Assembly (NCBI GenBank): GCA_963770375.1
Contig: CAVYPM010000029.1
Location: 1 to 64,000 of the forward strand
DNA: 64,000 nucleotides
Reading direction: 5' to 3'
Origin: DASVBE01 sp963770375
GTDB taxonomy: Bacteria > Actinomycetota > Actinomycetes > Streptosporangiales > Streptosporangiaceae
The position numbers and the translations under genes were made by a program. The notes below the pieces were generated by a model that saw nothing but the letters and a program-made list of their open reading frames with translations, ran no database searches and had not been told where the DNA came from. Positions 1-11,132 of this stretch are shown here, piece by piece. Position 1 is the stretch's first letter; each line of letters starts with the position of its first letter.

Positions 1-1
1 A

Positions 2-554
2 CCGGGCGAACGTATCCGAGAAATTCAGCTTCGCAGCGAATTTGGATTTTCAAATGGACCAATCCGCGAGGCACTCCAGGCTGTCGTGGCCGACGGCTTG
101 GCAGAACGTGTGCATCGGGCGGGCATCCGCGTCGAAACGCTCGATGAGAAGCAGCTGGTTGAGCTGTTTCAAGTAAGATTGGCCTTGCTGGAATACGCAT
201 CCGATCTTGCGGCGCGCAACATCTCGGCTGATTTACGCGCGCAGTGCGAGCGTTTTAGAAAAAGAGCTGACGACGGGTTTTGAAGAGATCGAAAAGGACG
301 GTGGCCACATTTCGTTCAATGGCGCGTTGTCAGCTTGGCTTCTCTCAGCGGCGGGAAACGAAGAAACCCTGAAGGAACTCTGGAACAAGACGATGCTGCA
401 CAGATCGCTGATCTACGTCAACGCATCGCTCATCCGGAGTCACGGCCGGAAGGGACGGCTCCTGATCAACAAGCTGATCGACGCGACTCTGCGCCGGAAA
501 CGTAACGGAAGCACGCGGGACCGCGCGAGCGCTGACAAAGCAGACGCTTCTTGA
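2..554 (+). pseudogene. GntR-family regulator with FCD domain, 5'-truncated and frameshifted
   Basis: The window begins inside the winged helix: the first readable residues contain the recognition-helix pattern SNGPIREAL followed by a wing (ADGLAERVHRAGIRV). The all-helical FCD ligand domain follows (VELFQVRLALLEYASDLA), as in FadR/GntR repressors of carboxylate and amino acid catabolism. The reading frame changes near 250-275; the continuation (EKELTTGFEEIEKD, HISFNGALS) carries the rest of the FCD domain to the stop at 552-554. It converges on the molybdenum hydroxylase genes of the opposite strand and could regulate this catabolic island (inference). The family is clear; the effector is unknown. 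The frameshift could be real or a sequencing indel. Confidence 0.75.
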
Positions 555-735
555 CCTGGGTGTCAGCGCTGAATTGTGATGGCGTTCCGGTTGAATGCCG
601 CAGCACGTTTGGAGGCAGGCGCTGTCCTACCCGCGGCGACGCCCAACGCGCCAACGCCACCACCCAACGCCTTTTGAACGAGGACAACTTAGAAGCGGGT
701 GCTTGGCTTCCTTTATTGCTCCACCGGAACCTAAA

Positions 736-2926
736 CTAGGTGAACGTCGCCTCAGACAGCGGAAGCTTTCGCACTCGCTTGCCGCATGCAGCAAAAATCG
801 CATTGCAGATGGCCGGAGCGACAAGCACCGTACTTGATTGCGCCATGCCGCCCCACTTTTCACCCCCGCGAGGGGCGAGATGAACCTCGATTTTTGGCGC
901 TTCATCCATCCGTACCATTTCGTAATCGTGGAAATTGCTCTGCTCGACGGCGCCCCCCGCAATGGTGATCTTGCCGTAGTGCGCCCCGTGAGCCCGAATA
1001 TGACGCCGCTCTCCATCTGCATCGCGCTGTTGCGCGGATCGACGATGTGTCCGCAATCAGCGACGACCACGATCCTGTCCACCGCCAGCTTTCCACCGGA
1101 CGCAACCGTCACCTCGGCGACTTCCGCAATGATCGTGTCGTAGGCCATCCAGAATCGCGATACCGCGGCCCTTGCCTTTTGGTAACGGGCTTTTCCAGTC
1201 GGACTTATCCGCGACCATGTCTAAACTTGGACGTAGTCCGGATGGGAGGCGAGCAATTTGCGGCGATATGCGTCAAGGATCAAGGCCAGCCAGATGGGCC
1301 AGTTCGTGATGAAGCTTTCCACGGCGAATAGGTTTTGCGTCAGACCCACGCCGCGCCAACACATGACCGGCACATGCGTATTCTTGAGAACGCATCCAAC
1401 TGATCTATTTGGAACGTCATACGGCGATTCGATCAGGCCGTCGACCGCATGCCCTTCCACACCCGTGGCCGCCCTCGCCGGGTACGCCCAGCGAGCGCCA
1501 AAGAGAGCTCACCGCAGTACGAGCATCCCACGCCACTGGGGTTCGTCGCCGGCCCAAGGCCGCCTGTCATCCGGATAACCGCGGGTTGGCGGTCGGTAGC
1601 GTCCCTGACGGGTAGGTCTCCCTCACGCGTATAGACGCAGCTGCACGGGCCGGCCGACCTGCTTTGAGATTCTGATGCGCCTGAAGCATCTCGTCGCTTT
1701 GCGAACGCCGGCCAAAACCTCCGCCAAGGAAACAGTTGTGGACGTAAATATTCTCCGGCGCCACTCCGGTCAGTTTTGCAGCTTGGCCGATCGATGGTCG
1801 TGAGGATATTGAGTGTCGAGCCAGACATCGACTCGGCTCTCGTACACGTGCGCCACGCAGTTCAGCGGCTTCATCGGAGCGTGAGCGAGATAAGGCACCT
1901 CGTAGAGCGCCTCGCTTTGACACGATGAATTGCTCAAGGCCGATTGAACATCGCCGTGCTTTTCAGCCGAGACAAGATCGCCATCGAGCGCCGCGCGATA
2001 TTGCGCCTCGAACGTTGAGCTATTCGTTGCGGCGGCCGGGCCCGGCGACCATTCGATTGGCAGAATCGCCAACGCCTCTTTTGTTCTCCAGAAGCGGTCC
2101 GCAACGACCGCTACAGCGGTGCCCCAGATTCACGACGGAATGGACACCGCGCCGGCCCGCGATCTTGGCCTCATCATAGGACTTCACGGCGCCGCCAAGA
2201 CCGGGCACGACATAATCGATGCGTACAGCATGTCCGGAACGCGAATATCAATGCCATATTTGGCCTGTCCCGTGGTCTTCAACGGAACGTCGGCAACCTG
2301 GACACGGACTTCCCAATCAACCTGAATTGGTCGGGCGTTTTGATCTTCGGCTCTGCTTCCAGTTTGATATGGACCGCTTCGCGCGCGAGCTCGCCGTATT
2401 GGAAATGCCGTCCCGAGGCTTTGTGAACAACCTGGCTGTTGCGCGCCTCGCACTTTCCCGCCGGTACTTTCCATCGAAGCGCGGCAGCGCGGACCAGCCG
2501 CTCGCGCGCGCTCGCCCCTGCTTGTTGCAGGTACACTCGCGACTCCCGGACGGAACGACTCGCTGCCGTGAGCATGTCCCCGTAAACTTTATTCTCGACC
2601 TGCTGACGATGCGGTGACGCATATTCAGACTTCACCTTGGACCAGTCGCATTCAAGCTCTTCCGCAACGATCATTGGCAATGCGGTGAAGCTGCCTTGGC
2701 CCATTTGAGCTCGGGCGAAGCGAAACAGCACAGAGCTGTCCGGCTCGACGACGATCCAGGCATTGATTTCTTGCGGGCCCGCTGGATCGTCGCCGCCCCA
2801 CGGGGACGGAAGAATCGCGGCGACAGGCACGCCCAGGATAGAAGAAGCCCAGTGCCAGGCCTCCTGAAGCGGACAAAACTGACGTTATGAAGTTTCGGCG
2901 CGTGGATCACGAGGCTCGTCGTTCAT
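736..2926 (-). pseudogene. Molybdenum hydroxylase large subunit (IorB-type), multiply frameshifted
   Basis: Read on the minus strand from about 2926, several frames together give an isoquinoline 1-oxidoreductase beta-type subunit that binds the molybdopterin cofactor. An N-terminal stretch resembles a Tat leader tail (SGGLALGFFYPG). Then come AWIVVEPDSSVLFRFARAQ, the substrate-channel region DWEVRVQVADVPL, the glycine-rich ENIYVHNCFLGGGFGRRS and the C-terminal FHDYEMVRMDEAPKIEVHL. At least six frame changes are needed (about 2870, 2300, 2190, 2060, 1820 and 1000-1300). It lies directly downstream of the 2Fe-2S subunit gene at 2937-3396, the usual iorA-iorB order. Family membership is strong; substrate is not determinable. 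So many indels make sequencing error at least as likely as gene decay. Confidence 0.7.
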
Positions 2927-2936
2927 GATGGCCCCC

Positions 2937-3396
2937 TCAGCCTGCGGTGCCATTAGCGGCGCGGTGTATCGCGCTGCGGATCCGAGCGTAGGTCCCACAC
3001 CGGCAGATGCTTCGTCGTTTGCTCGTCAATCTGACGATCCGTCGGCTTTGGCGATCGCGCCAGCAAGGCCGCAGCGGCTAGAAATTGACCTGACTCGCCC
3101 AATATCCGCATTGCGGAACGTTCTCCGCCTGCCATGCCTCCTGCACCGGATGGGTGCCACTCACCGGTACATCCCTCGATGGTCGTGATGACAGCGGACC
3201 CGACGTCTGCCACCCGCATCGAACACGACCGCATGGGCTCGCCATTCATCAGCACGGTACAGGCGCCGCATTGGCCCACGCCGCATCCGTATTTCGTACC
3301 GGTCAAATCGAGTTCATCGCGAATGACCCAGAGCAGAGGCATATCTGCCTCCACGTCGAGCTCGTGCTTCTTGCCGTTGATATTCAGCTGATACAT
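2937..3396 (-). pseudogene. Molybdenum hydroxylase 2Fe-2S subunit (IorA-type), frameshifted
   Basis: Small electron-transfer subunit with two 2Fe-2S domains. The N-terminal plant-ferredoxin-type motif is intact (YGCGVGQCGACTVL, then MRSC). The second, helical cluster domain is split over frames: one frame reads VPQCGYW where CGYC is expected, and the tail HLPVCGTYARI-RSAIHRAANGTAG can be assembled only by switching frames before the stop at 2937-2939. The span of 460 nt is not a multiple of three. It precedes the large-subunit gene 736-2926 by about 10 bp, so the two should be co-transcribed. It is a paralogue of the intact IorA at 5674-6162. Confidence 0.78.
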
Positions 3397-3475
3397 TTTG
3401 GTCTCCCGTCGGGGATCGCAGATAGCGATGACTCAGTTCAGGCCGCTCGGTTCGCCGCGCGCAGAAGCTCAAGGT

Positions 3476-5677
3476 TCACGACTTGAGCGCCGCTAACACA
3501 CGTTTTGTGCTCATGGGATATTCGGTCAGCTGCACACCCGTCGCGTCGTAGAAGGCATTGGCAATCGCAGAGCCAACGGCCGGTATGGCCTCTTCGCCAG
3601 CACCTATCGATGGATCGCTGCGTTTCATGACGATCGGCGTGACGTCCGGATGCTCGGCGAAGCGAAGCACCGGATAGCTCTCCCAGTCGAGGCTCGTGAC
3701 ACCGGTTTCCGAGAAGGAGACCGCCTCCTTGAGAACACGACTGGTCGCCTGGATCGACATGCCGATGACCTGGCTCTCTACGATGGCCGGATTGACGGCG
3801 ATTCCGCAGTCGAACGCCACATAGAGATGCTTGACGACGATGCCGCCGGTCTGACGGTTCACCTCGATATCGGCAACCGCGCTCGCGTAAGCAGCGCGGG
3901 TGTGCCCAAGCCCACGCCGCGGCCGCGCACGACGGTGTCGCTGCTGTTCTCTGCCGATTGTCTGGGCTGCCACTTCGCGGTGTCGACGGCAGTTTCAAAA
4001 ACCCCGCGCCAGCGCTCGTCCTTGATGTTGCGTCGACGAAACTCGACCGGATCGAGCTTACAGAGCTTCGCCAGCCGATCGATCAGTTGCTCCGACGCGA
4101 ACGAGTAGGAAAGGTCCATGGGCGACCGGAGATTCGCCCCTTTCAGATAGCCGTCGAGCCCCGGCACCGCGTGGTTGATCAGAAGCCGGTTGGGGATGTC
4201 GTACATCCCGCCGGTATCGAACTTGTTGACGGAGAGCGAACCGGGACCTTTGGCCAGTTCGTTGACCGGCTTGCCTGTGGCCAGATACTCGCTCGTTTCC
4301 TCGATCATCCAGCCGTGGTGCCAGCCCTGATACTCGTAGGAACTCAAGCGGCCATCCTTGTCGGCGCCGATCCGGACCTCGCCCACATGCGCGGGGCCGT
4401 AGTTGTCCCAACCGAGCTCGTCCCATCGCATGAACTGCACGCGCACCGGCTTGCCGGTCTGCTTCGACATCAGAGCCGCAGCCAGCGCGACGTCGTCCTG
4501 GCAGTTGTGCCCAAAGCATCCCGAGCTTTCGATGTACTGCACCTGGACCGCGTCTTTGGGCACGCCCACGACCAGCGCGACGCGATCGCGAAGTGCGAAC
4601 ACATCCTGGCTTGAGCACTGAACGAGCACGCCCGACGTCTTCACGTCGGCAAGCGCGCAGCTCGGGCTGAATGAACCGTGCGCCTGATAGGGGCCGTAGA
4701 ACTTGCCGGAGACGAGGTGCTCGCCCCGCCCCTGCTCCACGTCGCCCTCTTTCAGCATGACGGTGTCGACCGTCTTCGCCGAGCGAAGCTTCTCGTGCAG
4801 TTTGGCATCGCCCGGCAGCGACGCCGGCAGCTCCCAATCCACCTTCAACTGCTCGGCTGCGCGCACCGCATCCCATTGACGCGGCGCAACCACGCCAACG
4901 AAATCGCGTTCGCGCACGATCTGTACGCCGGCGATATGCTTGACGCTTTGCTCGTCGACTGAGCGGATTTTCGGCGGCTGCCCATAACCGCCCTGCCCTT
5001 CGGCCTGACCACCCGGCCGTGCAGCATCCCCGGCACCGCCGCATGCTGCATGTAGTTCGTATGTGCCCTTCACCTTGGCGGGCAGGTCCCGGCGCGGGAC
5101 GCGCGACCCAACGACCTTGTATGCGGTTGGGCTCTTCTGCGGGGCCTTTCCCGTCAGCACGATCTGCTCCCCGTCGGGACCGATCAGGTCGCCATACGAA
5201 ACCGATCTGCCGCCACCGGAAATCACTCCATTGCTGACAGAGAGTTCGCCGGCCGGCACGCCAAGCTTCCCGGAAGCGCGGCGCAACATCTCCGCACGGA
5301 TCTCTGCCGCCGCCGACCGCAGCTGTGGTCCGGCCTGCTGCAATCGACGAGCTGGAGACGGTTGCGCCCTGGTTCATCGAATGCGCGGTGTCGACGGGCG
5401 CCGCCGAAACGTGCTGGAGGTCGATGTCCAACTCCTCGGCCACGAGCTGCAGCATGCTCGTGCCGTTGCCCTGACCGAGTTCGACTTTGCCGAGATAGAC
5501 CGTCGCAGAATTATCCTTGCCGATTGCGATCCAGGAGTTTGCGAGCTTCGGATCGTGCAGCACGGGCGCAGCCGAGAGCCGTCTGGAGGACGCCGGCAGC
5601 GCGAGACTGAAGCCGATGACCAGCGCGCCTTTGAGGAGGTCGCGCCGCGGCAGGCCAGCGAGGTGATGCGCGTTCAT
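3476..5677 (-). pseudogene. Molybdenum hydroxylase large subunit, second copy (IorB-type), frameshifted
   Basis: The start at 5677 overlaps the stop of the upstream IorA gene (ATGA), so the pair is translationally coupled. The N-terminus has a twin-arginine signal (RRDLLKGALVIGFSLALPA), consistent with periplasmic or membrane-bound IorB-type enzymes. The long central frame (about 5343-3870) carries VSNGVISGGGRSVSYGDL, SSGCFGHNCQDDVALAAAL (glycine-rich cofactor loop) and MDLSYSFASEQLIDRLAK. The C-terminus (AFDCGIAVNPAIVESQVIG, GAGEEAIPAVGSAIANAF with the catalytic-glutamate type GxxE region) is in another frame. Frame changes lie near 5340, 5045/4985 (a compensating pair) and 3900-3970. The product would oxidise an N-heterocycle or aldehyde using water; the exact substrate is unknown. 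Confidence 0.8.
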
Positions 5678-6162
5678 TTCGCCACCTCCGCGGCCGCGCG
5701 GTGGATCGCTTTCACGATGCGCGGGTAGGTTCCGCAGCGACAGAGGTGCCCGTCCATCGCTTGCCGGATGTCGTGGTCGGACGGAGATGAATTCTGCGAG
5801 AGAAGTTCGGCCGCTTTGATCGCCATGCCGTTGTAACAGTACCCGCAGTGGGGCGCCTGCTCGTCGATGAACGCCTTCTGGATCGGGTGGAGTTCGGGTG
5901 TCTCTGCGAGCCCTTTCCGCTGCGCATAGTATCTGGGCAGACCTTCGAGTGTCGTGATGGCGCCATCGGTCACCGCGGATATGGGCGTCACGCACGACCT
6001 TATCTCCCGGCCGTTGAACAGAACCGAGCAGGAACCGCACTGCGCCAGTCCGCATCCGAAACGCGGGCCTTTGAGCTTCAGATCGTCAGCAAGGACATAC
6101 AGCAGGGGCGTGTCGGGATCCGCGTCCACCTGGTGGTCGTGTTCGTTCACGGTGAGCTTCAT
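5674..6162 (-). CDS. Molybdenum hydroxylase 2Fe-2S subunit (IorA-type)
   Basis: Intact 162-residue iron-sulfur subunit of a xanthine-oxidase-family hydroxylase. The first 2Fe-2S centre is a ferredoxin fold with CGLAQCGSCSVL and RSC at residues ~38-60. The second is in the helical domain with CGYCYNG and HLCRCGTYPRIV in the C-terminal third. It passes electrons from the molybdopterin subunit encoded just downstream (ATGA overlap) to a c-type cytochrome or other acceptor in IorAB-type enzymes. It is one of the few undamaged genes of the first 12 kb and shows what the broken paralogue at 2937-3396 should look like. About 230 bp with no recognisable gene separates its start from the next gene. 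Confidence 0.9.
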   Translation of the reverse strand: MKLTVNEHDHQVDADPDTPLLYVLADDLKLKGPRFGCGLAQCGSCSVLFNGREIRSCVTPISAVTDGAITTLEGLPRYYAQRKGLAETPELHPIQKAFIDEQAPHCGYCYNGMAIKAAELLSQNSSPSDHDIRQAMDGHLCRCGTYPRIVKAIHRAAAEVAK

Positions 6163-6391
6163 GGCGATTTCTCCCTGGCGACTGCCGTTCGTTCCGTTCG
6201 CGACGGCGCGGCAGTTGGCAGCATGTTAACTCATTGGTGAATTAGCGGACAATATGCCGTGGAAGGTCTTTTCACGGGAAATCGGCCGCCGCCCTCGAGG
6301 CCCCCGTGCCGAATTGCCGTTCATCGATCTTGCGACGACGCCCCGGTGCCCGCGACGCCCGTCGCGCGCCTTGATGCCGCAGCGGCGACGA

Positions 6392-7363
6392 TCAGCCGTC
6401 CACTCTGATCTGCGCTTCCTTGATCAACGGGCCCCAGCGCTTCATCTCCGACTGCATATAGTCCGCCAGGATTTGCGGGGACGAACCAATCACCTCGTCA
6501 CCCAGGTCAGTGAGCCTCTTGTTGGTCACGGGCTCCGTGAGCGCCTCCGAGATCGTCTTTTGGATTTTCCCAACGACGTCAGGCGGTGTTTTGGCCGGCG
6601 CGAAAGCGCGACCAAACCCGCGGCCTCGAACCCCGGCAGCGCAGTATCGGCCAGCGGCAGAAGTTCCGGCAGGACCGGAAGCGGTCTCGCTGACGGTGAC
6701 GCCAAGCGCCCGCAGGCTGTCGGATTGGATCTGCGGCACGATGCCCGGACACGCTATCGATGATGACATCGAGACGACCCGCGAGGAGATCGTTCAAGGC
6801 CGGCGCTGAACCCCGATAGGGCACGTGAGTCATCTCGACACCGAGACGGCGCTTCAGCAATTCGCCGCACATGTGGCTCGACGTGCCATTCCCGGCGGAG
6901 CCGAACGTCAGCGTCCTGGTCTTGGCGTAAGCGATGAACTCTTCGATCGTGTGCGCGGGCGACGAATTCGGCACCACCATGACATTCGGCACCAGCGCCA
7001 ACAATGACACCGGCGCGAGAGTCTGCGACGGGGTCGTAGCTTAGCTTTGGATAAAGGAACTGATTGACGACAATGCCCGACTGCGTCAGCAGCAGCGTGT
7101 AGCCGTCGGGCGCCGACGTGCGCGACCTGATCGTTGCCGATATTGCCGCCGGCACCCGGCTTGTTTTCGATAACGACGTCCTGGCCCCAGCTCTTTTGGA
7201 GCCCGGGCATGACCAATCGGGCAACGACATCAATCGCGCCGGCCGGTGGAAACGGCACCACCAGTTTCACCAGTCGCTCCGGCCACGCCGCGGCATGAGC
7301 GCGCAGCCCCGCCTCCGAGCGTGAAGGCTGCTGCTCCGGCCAGAAATTCGCGGCGGTCATCAT
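6392..7363 (-). pseudogene. Bug/TctC-family periplasmic solute receptor, copy 1, frameshifted
   Basis: Orphan receptor of the tripartite tricarboxylate transporter (Bug) family, which binds carboxylates or aromatic acids in the periplasm. Visible family blocks are LVVPFPPAGAIDVVARLV, ENKPGAGGNIGND, SAPDGYTLLLTQSGIV, FGSAGNGTSSHMCGELLK, THVPYRGSAPALNDLLAGR and the C-terminal MKRWGPLIKEAQI. These lie in four frames, with changes near 7330, 7120, 7030 and 6720. A Tat-like leader (RREFLAGAAAFTL) can be read in a third frame close to the start. I chose the start at 7363 because GGGAGG lies seven bases upstream. It is paralogous to the receptor at 8877-9843 and is followed, divergently, by a D-2-hydroxyacid dehydrogenase. 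Confidence 0.78.
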
Positions 7364-7465
7364 GGACATTCCTCCCATGAATTTTTTTGAGGATAGCGCG
7401 GCGATCCGGCCGGAACTACAGTCCGCCGCCCTCTCGTCCCTGCATCGAGCTGCGACGAGATTTGC

Positions 7466-8436
7466 ATGACCTCCATCCTTTTGATCCTCGGCCTGCAACC
7501 CGGCGATGGCGCAGCGCTACCGCGACGGGATCAGCGCCGCGTTTCCGGACGCGAAGGTCTCTCTTGTCGATAACGTGCGGAAGGCCGATCCCTATCTTGC
7601 GGATATGGACGTTCTCATCACGCACGGACCATATCTCGCAGACCGCGCCGATCATGTGCTGACCAACTCTCCGAAGCTGAAATGGATTCAGGGCATCGGC
7701 ACCGGCGTCGATAATTTCGCGGACCGGCCGGCGCTGCGCGGCGACATCACGGTGACAAACATCCACGGCGTCCACGGCAACCCGATGTCGGAGGCAGCCT
7801 TCGCAGCCATGCTGACGTTGGGCCGGCGGATCGCGCGCAGCGTCCGCAATCAGGACGACCGAAAATGGGAGGGCTGGCCATCGCAGCTGATCACCGGCAA
7901 GACCATCGGGATTTTTGGCATCGGCTCGATCGCAAAGACGGTGGCGCCGCGCTGCAAGGCATTCGACATGACCGTGATCGGCATTTCGTCAGGCCGCACG
8001 CGACATGCCGGGGTTCGATCGCATGGTCCATCGCGATCAAATGATCGAGACATTGGGAGAGTTGGATTACTTTTTGCTGCTGACGCCATATTCGCCGGAA
8101 ACGCATCACATCATCGACGCCAGGGTGTTTGCGGCCATGAAACGGTCTGCGTTTCTGATCAACCACGCTCGTGGCGGAGTTGTCGACGAGGCCGCGCTGC
8201 TCAACGCTTTGCGTGACGGACAAATCGCCGGCGCCGCACTAGATGTCTTCGCGACCGAGCCGCTGCCGCAGGATCACCCGTTCTGGGGCATGGAGAACGT
8301 ATTCATCACATGCCACCAATCGGCGACGCATGATGGTTCGGTGGCGACCAACCTGCCGGTCATCGTCGAAAACATCCGCCATTTCATAGCGGGCGATTTG
8401 GCTGGGATGAGGAACGTGGTTCGCGCCGCGCGCTAA
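7466..8436 (+). pseudogene. D-2-hydroxyacid dehydrogenase, copy 1, frameshifted
   Basis: NAD(P)-dependent reductase of 2-oxoacids. The sequence shows the N-terminal catalytic half (DVLITHGPYLADRADHVL, LKWIQGIGTGVDNF), the Rossmann turn GKTIGIFGIGSIAKT, the catalytic arginine region INHARGGVVDEAALL, the glutamate in FATEPLPQDHPFW and the active-site histidine in CHQSATHDG. The frame changes near 7495 (MTSILLILGLQ reads into a shifted frame) and near 8005. Start is either ATG 7466 or 7506. A near-identical arrangement (same family, same strand) occurs at 11133-12148. The neighbours suggest a role in catabolism of a hydroxy- or keto-acid; the substrate is unknown. Confidence 0.82.
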
Positions 8437-8451
8437 ATGGGGCGACTGCTG

Positions 8452-8865
8452 TCAGCCTGTCGTGAACACATAAGGGCCGGTCTGCATGTGCTGGACCAGC
8501 CATGTGCCGTCGACCAGGCGATACTCGATCTTGCAGAGGCCAAGGTTTTTCGGCACCGGCACGGGATAAGGCGGCGGCGAATCGGAGTCGTGCCGATAGA
8601 CCGTCAGATAAAATCGACCCAAGCCGCTGTCCGCGGTCTGACGGTCGATACAGACATTGCTCACGACGTGGATCGTGGTGCGGGTCGCCGGCTTGGTCTC
8701 CGACAAGACTTTGCGTAACTGCTCGCGACCGCTCAACGTTTTGCCTTGGCGAAGCCAGGAGCCATCCGGCGCGAAACAGTTGGTCAGCGCGTCGTAATCG
8801 TGTCCATCGAGCCCCATGAACAACCGGGCCAGCAAACTGGGCGCCGCTGCAAGCAATTCAGTCAT
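8452..8865 (-). CDS. NTF2-like / SnoaL-fold protein
   Basis: Intact 137-residue protein beginning at the ATG at 8863-8865. The pattern is that of the SnoaL/NTF2-like superfamily: an N-terminal helix pair (LLARLFMGLDGHDYDALTNC), FAPDGSWLRQGKTLSGREQL, and a beta-sheet end (KIEYRLVDGTWLVQHMQTG). Such domains serve as small isomerases, dehydratases or aromatic-ring-hydroxylating accessory subunits. It ends next to the Bug receptor at 8877-9843 and is probably co-transcribed with it. Nothing in the sequence fixes the reaction, so only the fold is claimed. Confidence 0.75.
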   Translation of the reverse strand: MTELLAAAPSLLARLFMGLDGHDYDALTNCFAPDGSWLRQGKTLSGREQLRKVLSETKPATRTTIHVVSNVCIDRQTADSGLGRFYLTVYRHDSDSPPPYPVPVPKNLGLCKIEYRLVDGTWLVQHMQTGPYVFTTG

Positions 8866-8876
8866 ATCGTCAATCC

Positions 8877-9843
8877 TCAACCAATCGAGATGTTTGCGTC
8901 CTTGATGATCGGACCCCAGGTGTCGCTTTCGTCCTTGACGAATTTGGCACACTCCTCGGGCGTCGAGCCGACGACCACATTACCGGTCTGCTCCATATTC
9001 TGGCGGATATCGGCACGACGGATACCGTCAGCGACGGCCTTGTTGAGACGGCTGACGATGTCTGCCGGCGTCTTGGCAGGGGCGAATACGGCAGTCCACC
9101 CGGACGACTTGAAATCCTTCAGGCCGCTTTCCTCCATGGTCGGAACACCGGGCAGAACCGCCAGCCGTTCCCGCGTTGTGACCGACAGCGCCCTCAGCGC
9201 ACCTGATTTGATGTGCGGCAACAATGCCGAGACGTTGTCGATCGTCAGATCGACCCGGCCGGCGATCATGTCAGTGACGCCGAGCGCGGTGCCACGATAG
9301 GGAATGTGCGTCGTTTCGATGCCAAGCCTGCGTTTCAGCAATTCGCCCGACAGATGACTGGAAGTCCCGTTGCCCGCCGATGAATAAGCCAACGTCTTGG
9401 TCTTCGCGTAGGCGGCCAACTCCTGAAACGTATTGGCCGGCGAACTGGCTGGCACGACGAGGACATTTGGGACCAGCACCAGCAACGACACCGGGATGAG
9501 ATCGCGCGCGGCGTCGTATTTCAGGTTCTTGTACAAGAACTGATTGACCGCGATCCCGCCCTGCGTGAACAGAACCGTGTAGCCGTCGGGCGCCGAGCGC
9601 GCGACCAGCTTCGTTCCCGATGTTGCCTCCCGCGCCAGGACGATTGTCCACCACCATCGTTTGACCGAGCGCATCGGCCACGGGACCAGCCACGAGGCGC
9701 GCGGTGATGTCGACGTTGCCGGCGGGTGGAAACGGCACGATGGCGGTGAGCGGGCGTGTCGGCCACGATTGCGCAAAGGCCGGACGTCCGGCGCAAAGCG
9801 CCGACATGGCCGCGACGGCGACGAAGCTGCGTCGATCGATCAT
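8877..9843 (-). pseudogene. Bug/TctC-family periplasmic solute receptor, copy 2, one frameshift
   Basis: The start at 9843 gives a leader with a twin-arginine-like pattern (MIDRRSFVAVAAMSALCAG, ending near PAFAQ) and the mature opening WPTRPLTAIVPFPPAGNVD, DNRPGAGGNIGNEA. Near 9610 the frame shifts; the rest (APDGYTVLFTQGGIAVNQ, SSAGNGTSSHLSGELLKRR, THIPYRGTALGVTDMIAGR, GWTAVFAPAKTPADIVSRL, WGPIIKDANISIG) is continuous to 8877. It is a clear paralogue of the receptor at 6392-7363. No TctA/TctB membrane subunits are present in the window, as is usual for the many orphan Bug receptors. The ligand is unknown. Confidence 0.82.
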
Positions 9844-9869
9844 TGAGCTTATCCTCGGTATTGCGAAAT

Positions 9870-11048
9870 TTATCGCTTTGCCGCACGGGCGCGGACCGCA
9901 TCTTCGTTGACGTCCGTTCCCCAGCCGGGCCGGGCCGGGACCAGCGATTTCCCCTTTCGAGAAATCCACGGGATGCGTGAAAAAGTCTGCGACCCACGGC
10001 GCTTCGTCAACCACCACTTCCGCAATCCGAAAATTGGGAATGGCTGCGGCGAAATGCGTTCCGATCAATGTGGAGAGGTGACCGTGGTAATTATGGACGG
10101 CGACATTGACCTCGTACGCGTCCACCAGGGATGCCATCCGGATCGATTCGATCATCCCGTTCCACTGGGGATCGATGATCACAACGTCGACGGCGGTCTC
10201 GTCGAGATAGGGCTTCAGGTTGCGGCGGCCATAGATCGTCTCCAACGAGCCGATCTTGGTCGTGGTTGACTGGCGGAGCGAGGCCAACGATTTCGGATCG
10301 TGCAGATCGAATTCAAGCCACAACAGCCGGAATGGCTCAAGCGCCTTGGCAATCTGCCGGACGCCCTCGGGCTTGAAATTGCAGTTGAGGTCGATCGACA
10401 GCTTCACGTCGGGCGCCGGCGCCTTTTTGGAACGCGGCCATGAGTGCAACGATCTGATCGAGCATCCGGTCGTCGAGATTGATTTCCGGGTGGCCTTCGC
10501 TCATGCCGAAGCCGCCCTGGTAGTTCGACGCAACACCATTCGCAAAAGTGAGAATGTTGGTCTTGAGCGCCGGAAAGCCCCGCCGTTTGACCTCCTGGCC
10601 CAGCGCTGTGATGTCATCAAGCGTCCGCAACGGCGCCGCGCCGAACAGGTCAGGATGACGCACACGCAGCGTGCCGCAATGCGACCAGTAGACCGGAAGC
10701 CGATTGCGCACCGCCCCGCCGAAGAGCTCGTATACCGGGATGCCCAGCGCTTTCGCCTTGATGTCGAGGCACGCATTTTCGATCGCCGCGTTCGCTTGCG
10801 AGATCATCCCGCCGGTCGTGGTCCGGGTGTGCGCATAAAGCTTCGCGCTGATCTTGCCGACCTCCCGCGGATCCTGACCGATCAACTGGCCGCGCGATCT
10901 TCCGGATCACACCGGTGAGGCCAGGGCTCGACCGGCCTTCGCCGAATTCGGACCAGCCGACCAGGCCGCTGTCGGTCGTTACTTTGAGAAACGAGAGCGT
11001 GCGCCAACCGGCATCGGCGTGTATATCGTCGACCGACGTGATCTTCAT
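9870..11048 (-). pseudogene. Mandelate racemase / muconate lactonizing enzyme family protein, frameshifted
   Basis: Enolase-superfamily enzyme abstracting an alpha-proton of a carboxylate with Mg2+. The N-terminal capping domain (MKITSVDDIHADAGWRTLSF) starts at 11048. The barrel is visible as ANAAIENACLDIKAKALGIP, VYELFGGAVRNRLPVYWSHC, the metal-ligand strand KLSIDLNCNFKPEGV, LLWLEFDLHDPKSLA, and a C-terminal VNVAVHNYHGHLSTLIGTHF. Frame changes occur near 10885, 10440 and 9900. A third frame supplies the tail WGTDVNEDAVRARAAKR before the stop at 9870-9872. It runs with the downstream Bug receptor and NTF2-like gene, a typical sugar-acid or aromatic-acid catabolic grouping. Substrate not predictable. 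Confidence 0.78.
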
Positions 11049-11132
11049 TGCTATCCGAAATCCCCTGCCCTGACGTCGGCTGCCTTATAGAACAGGCTTG
11101 GCCGCCTACCAAATGTCCGGAGTTCAACCTCG

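Noticed and set aside
4058..6055. A 665-codon minus-strand frame
   Set aside because: It covers the correct N-terminus of the IorB protein only for ~120 codons; before and after that it is out of frame with both subunits.
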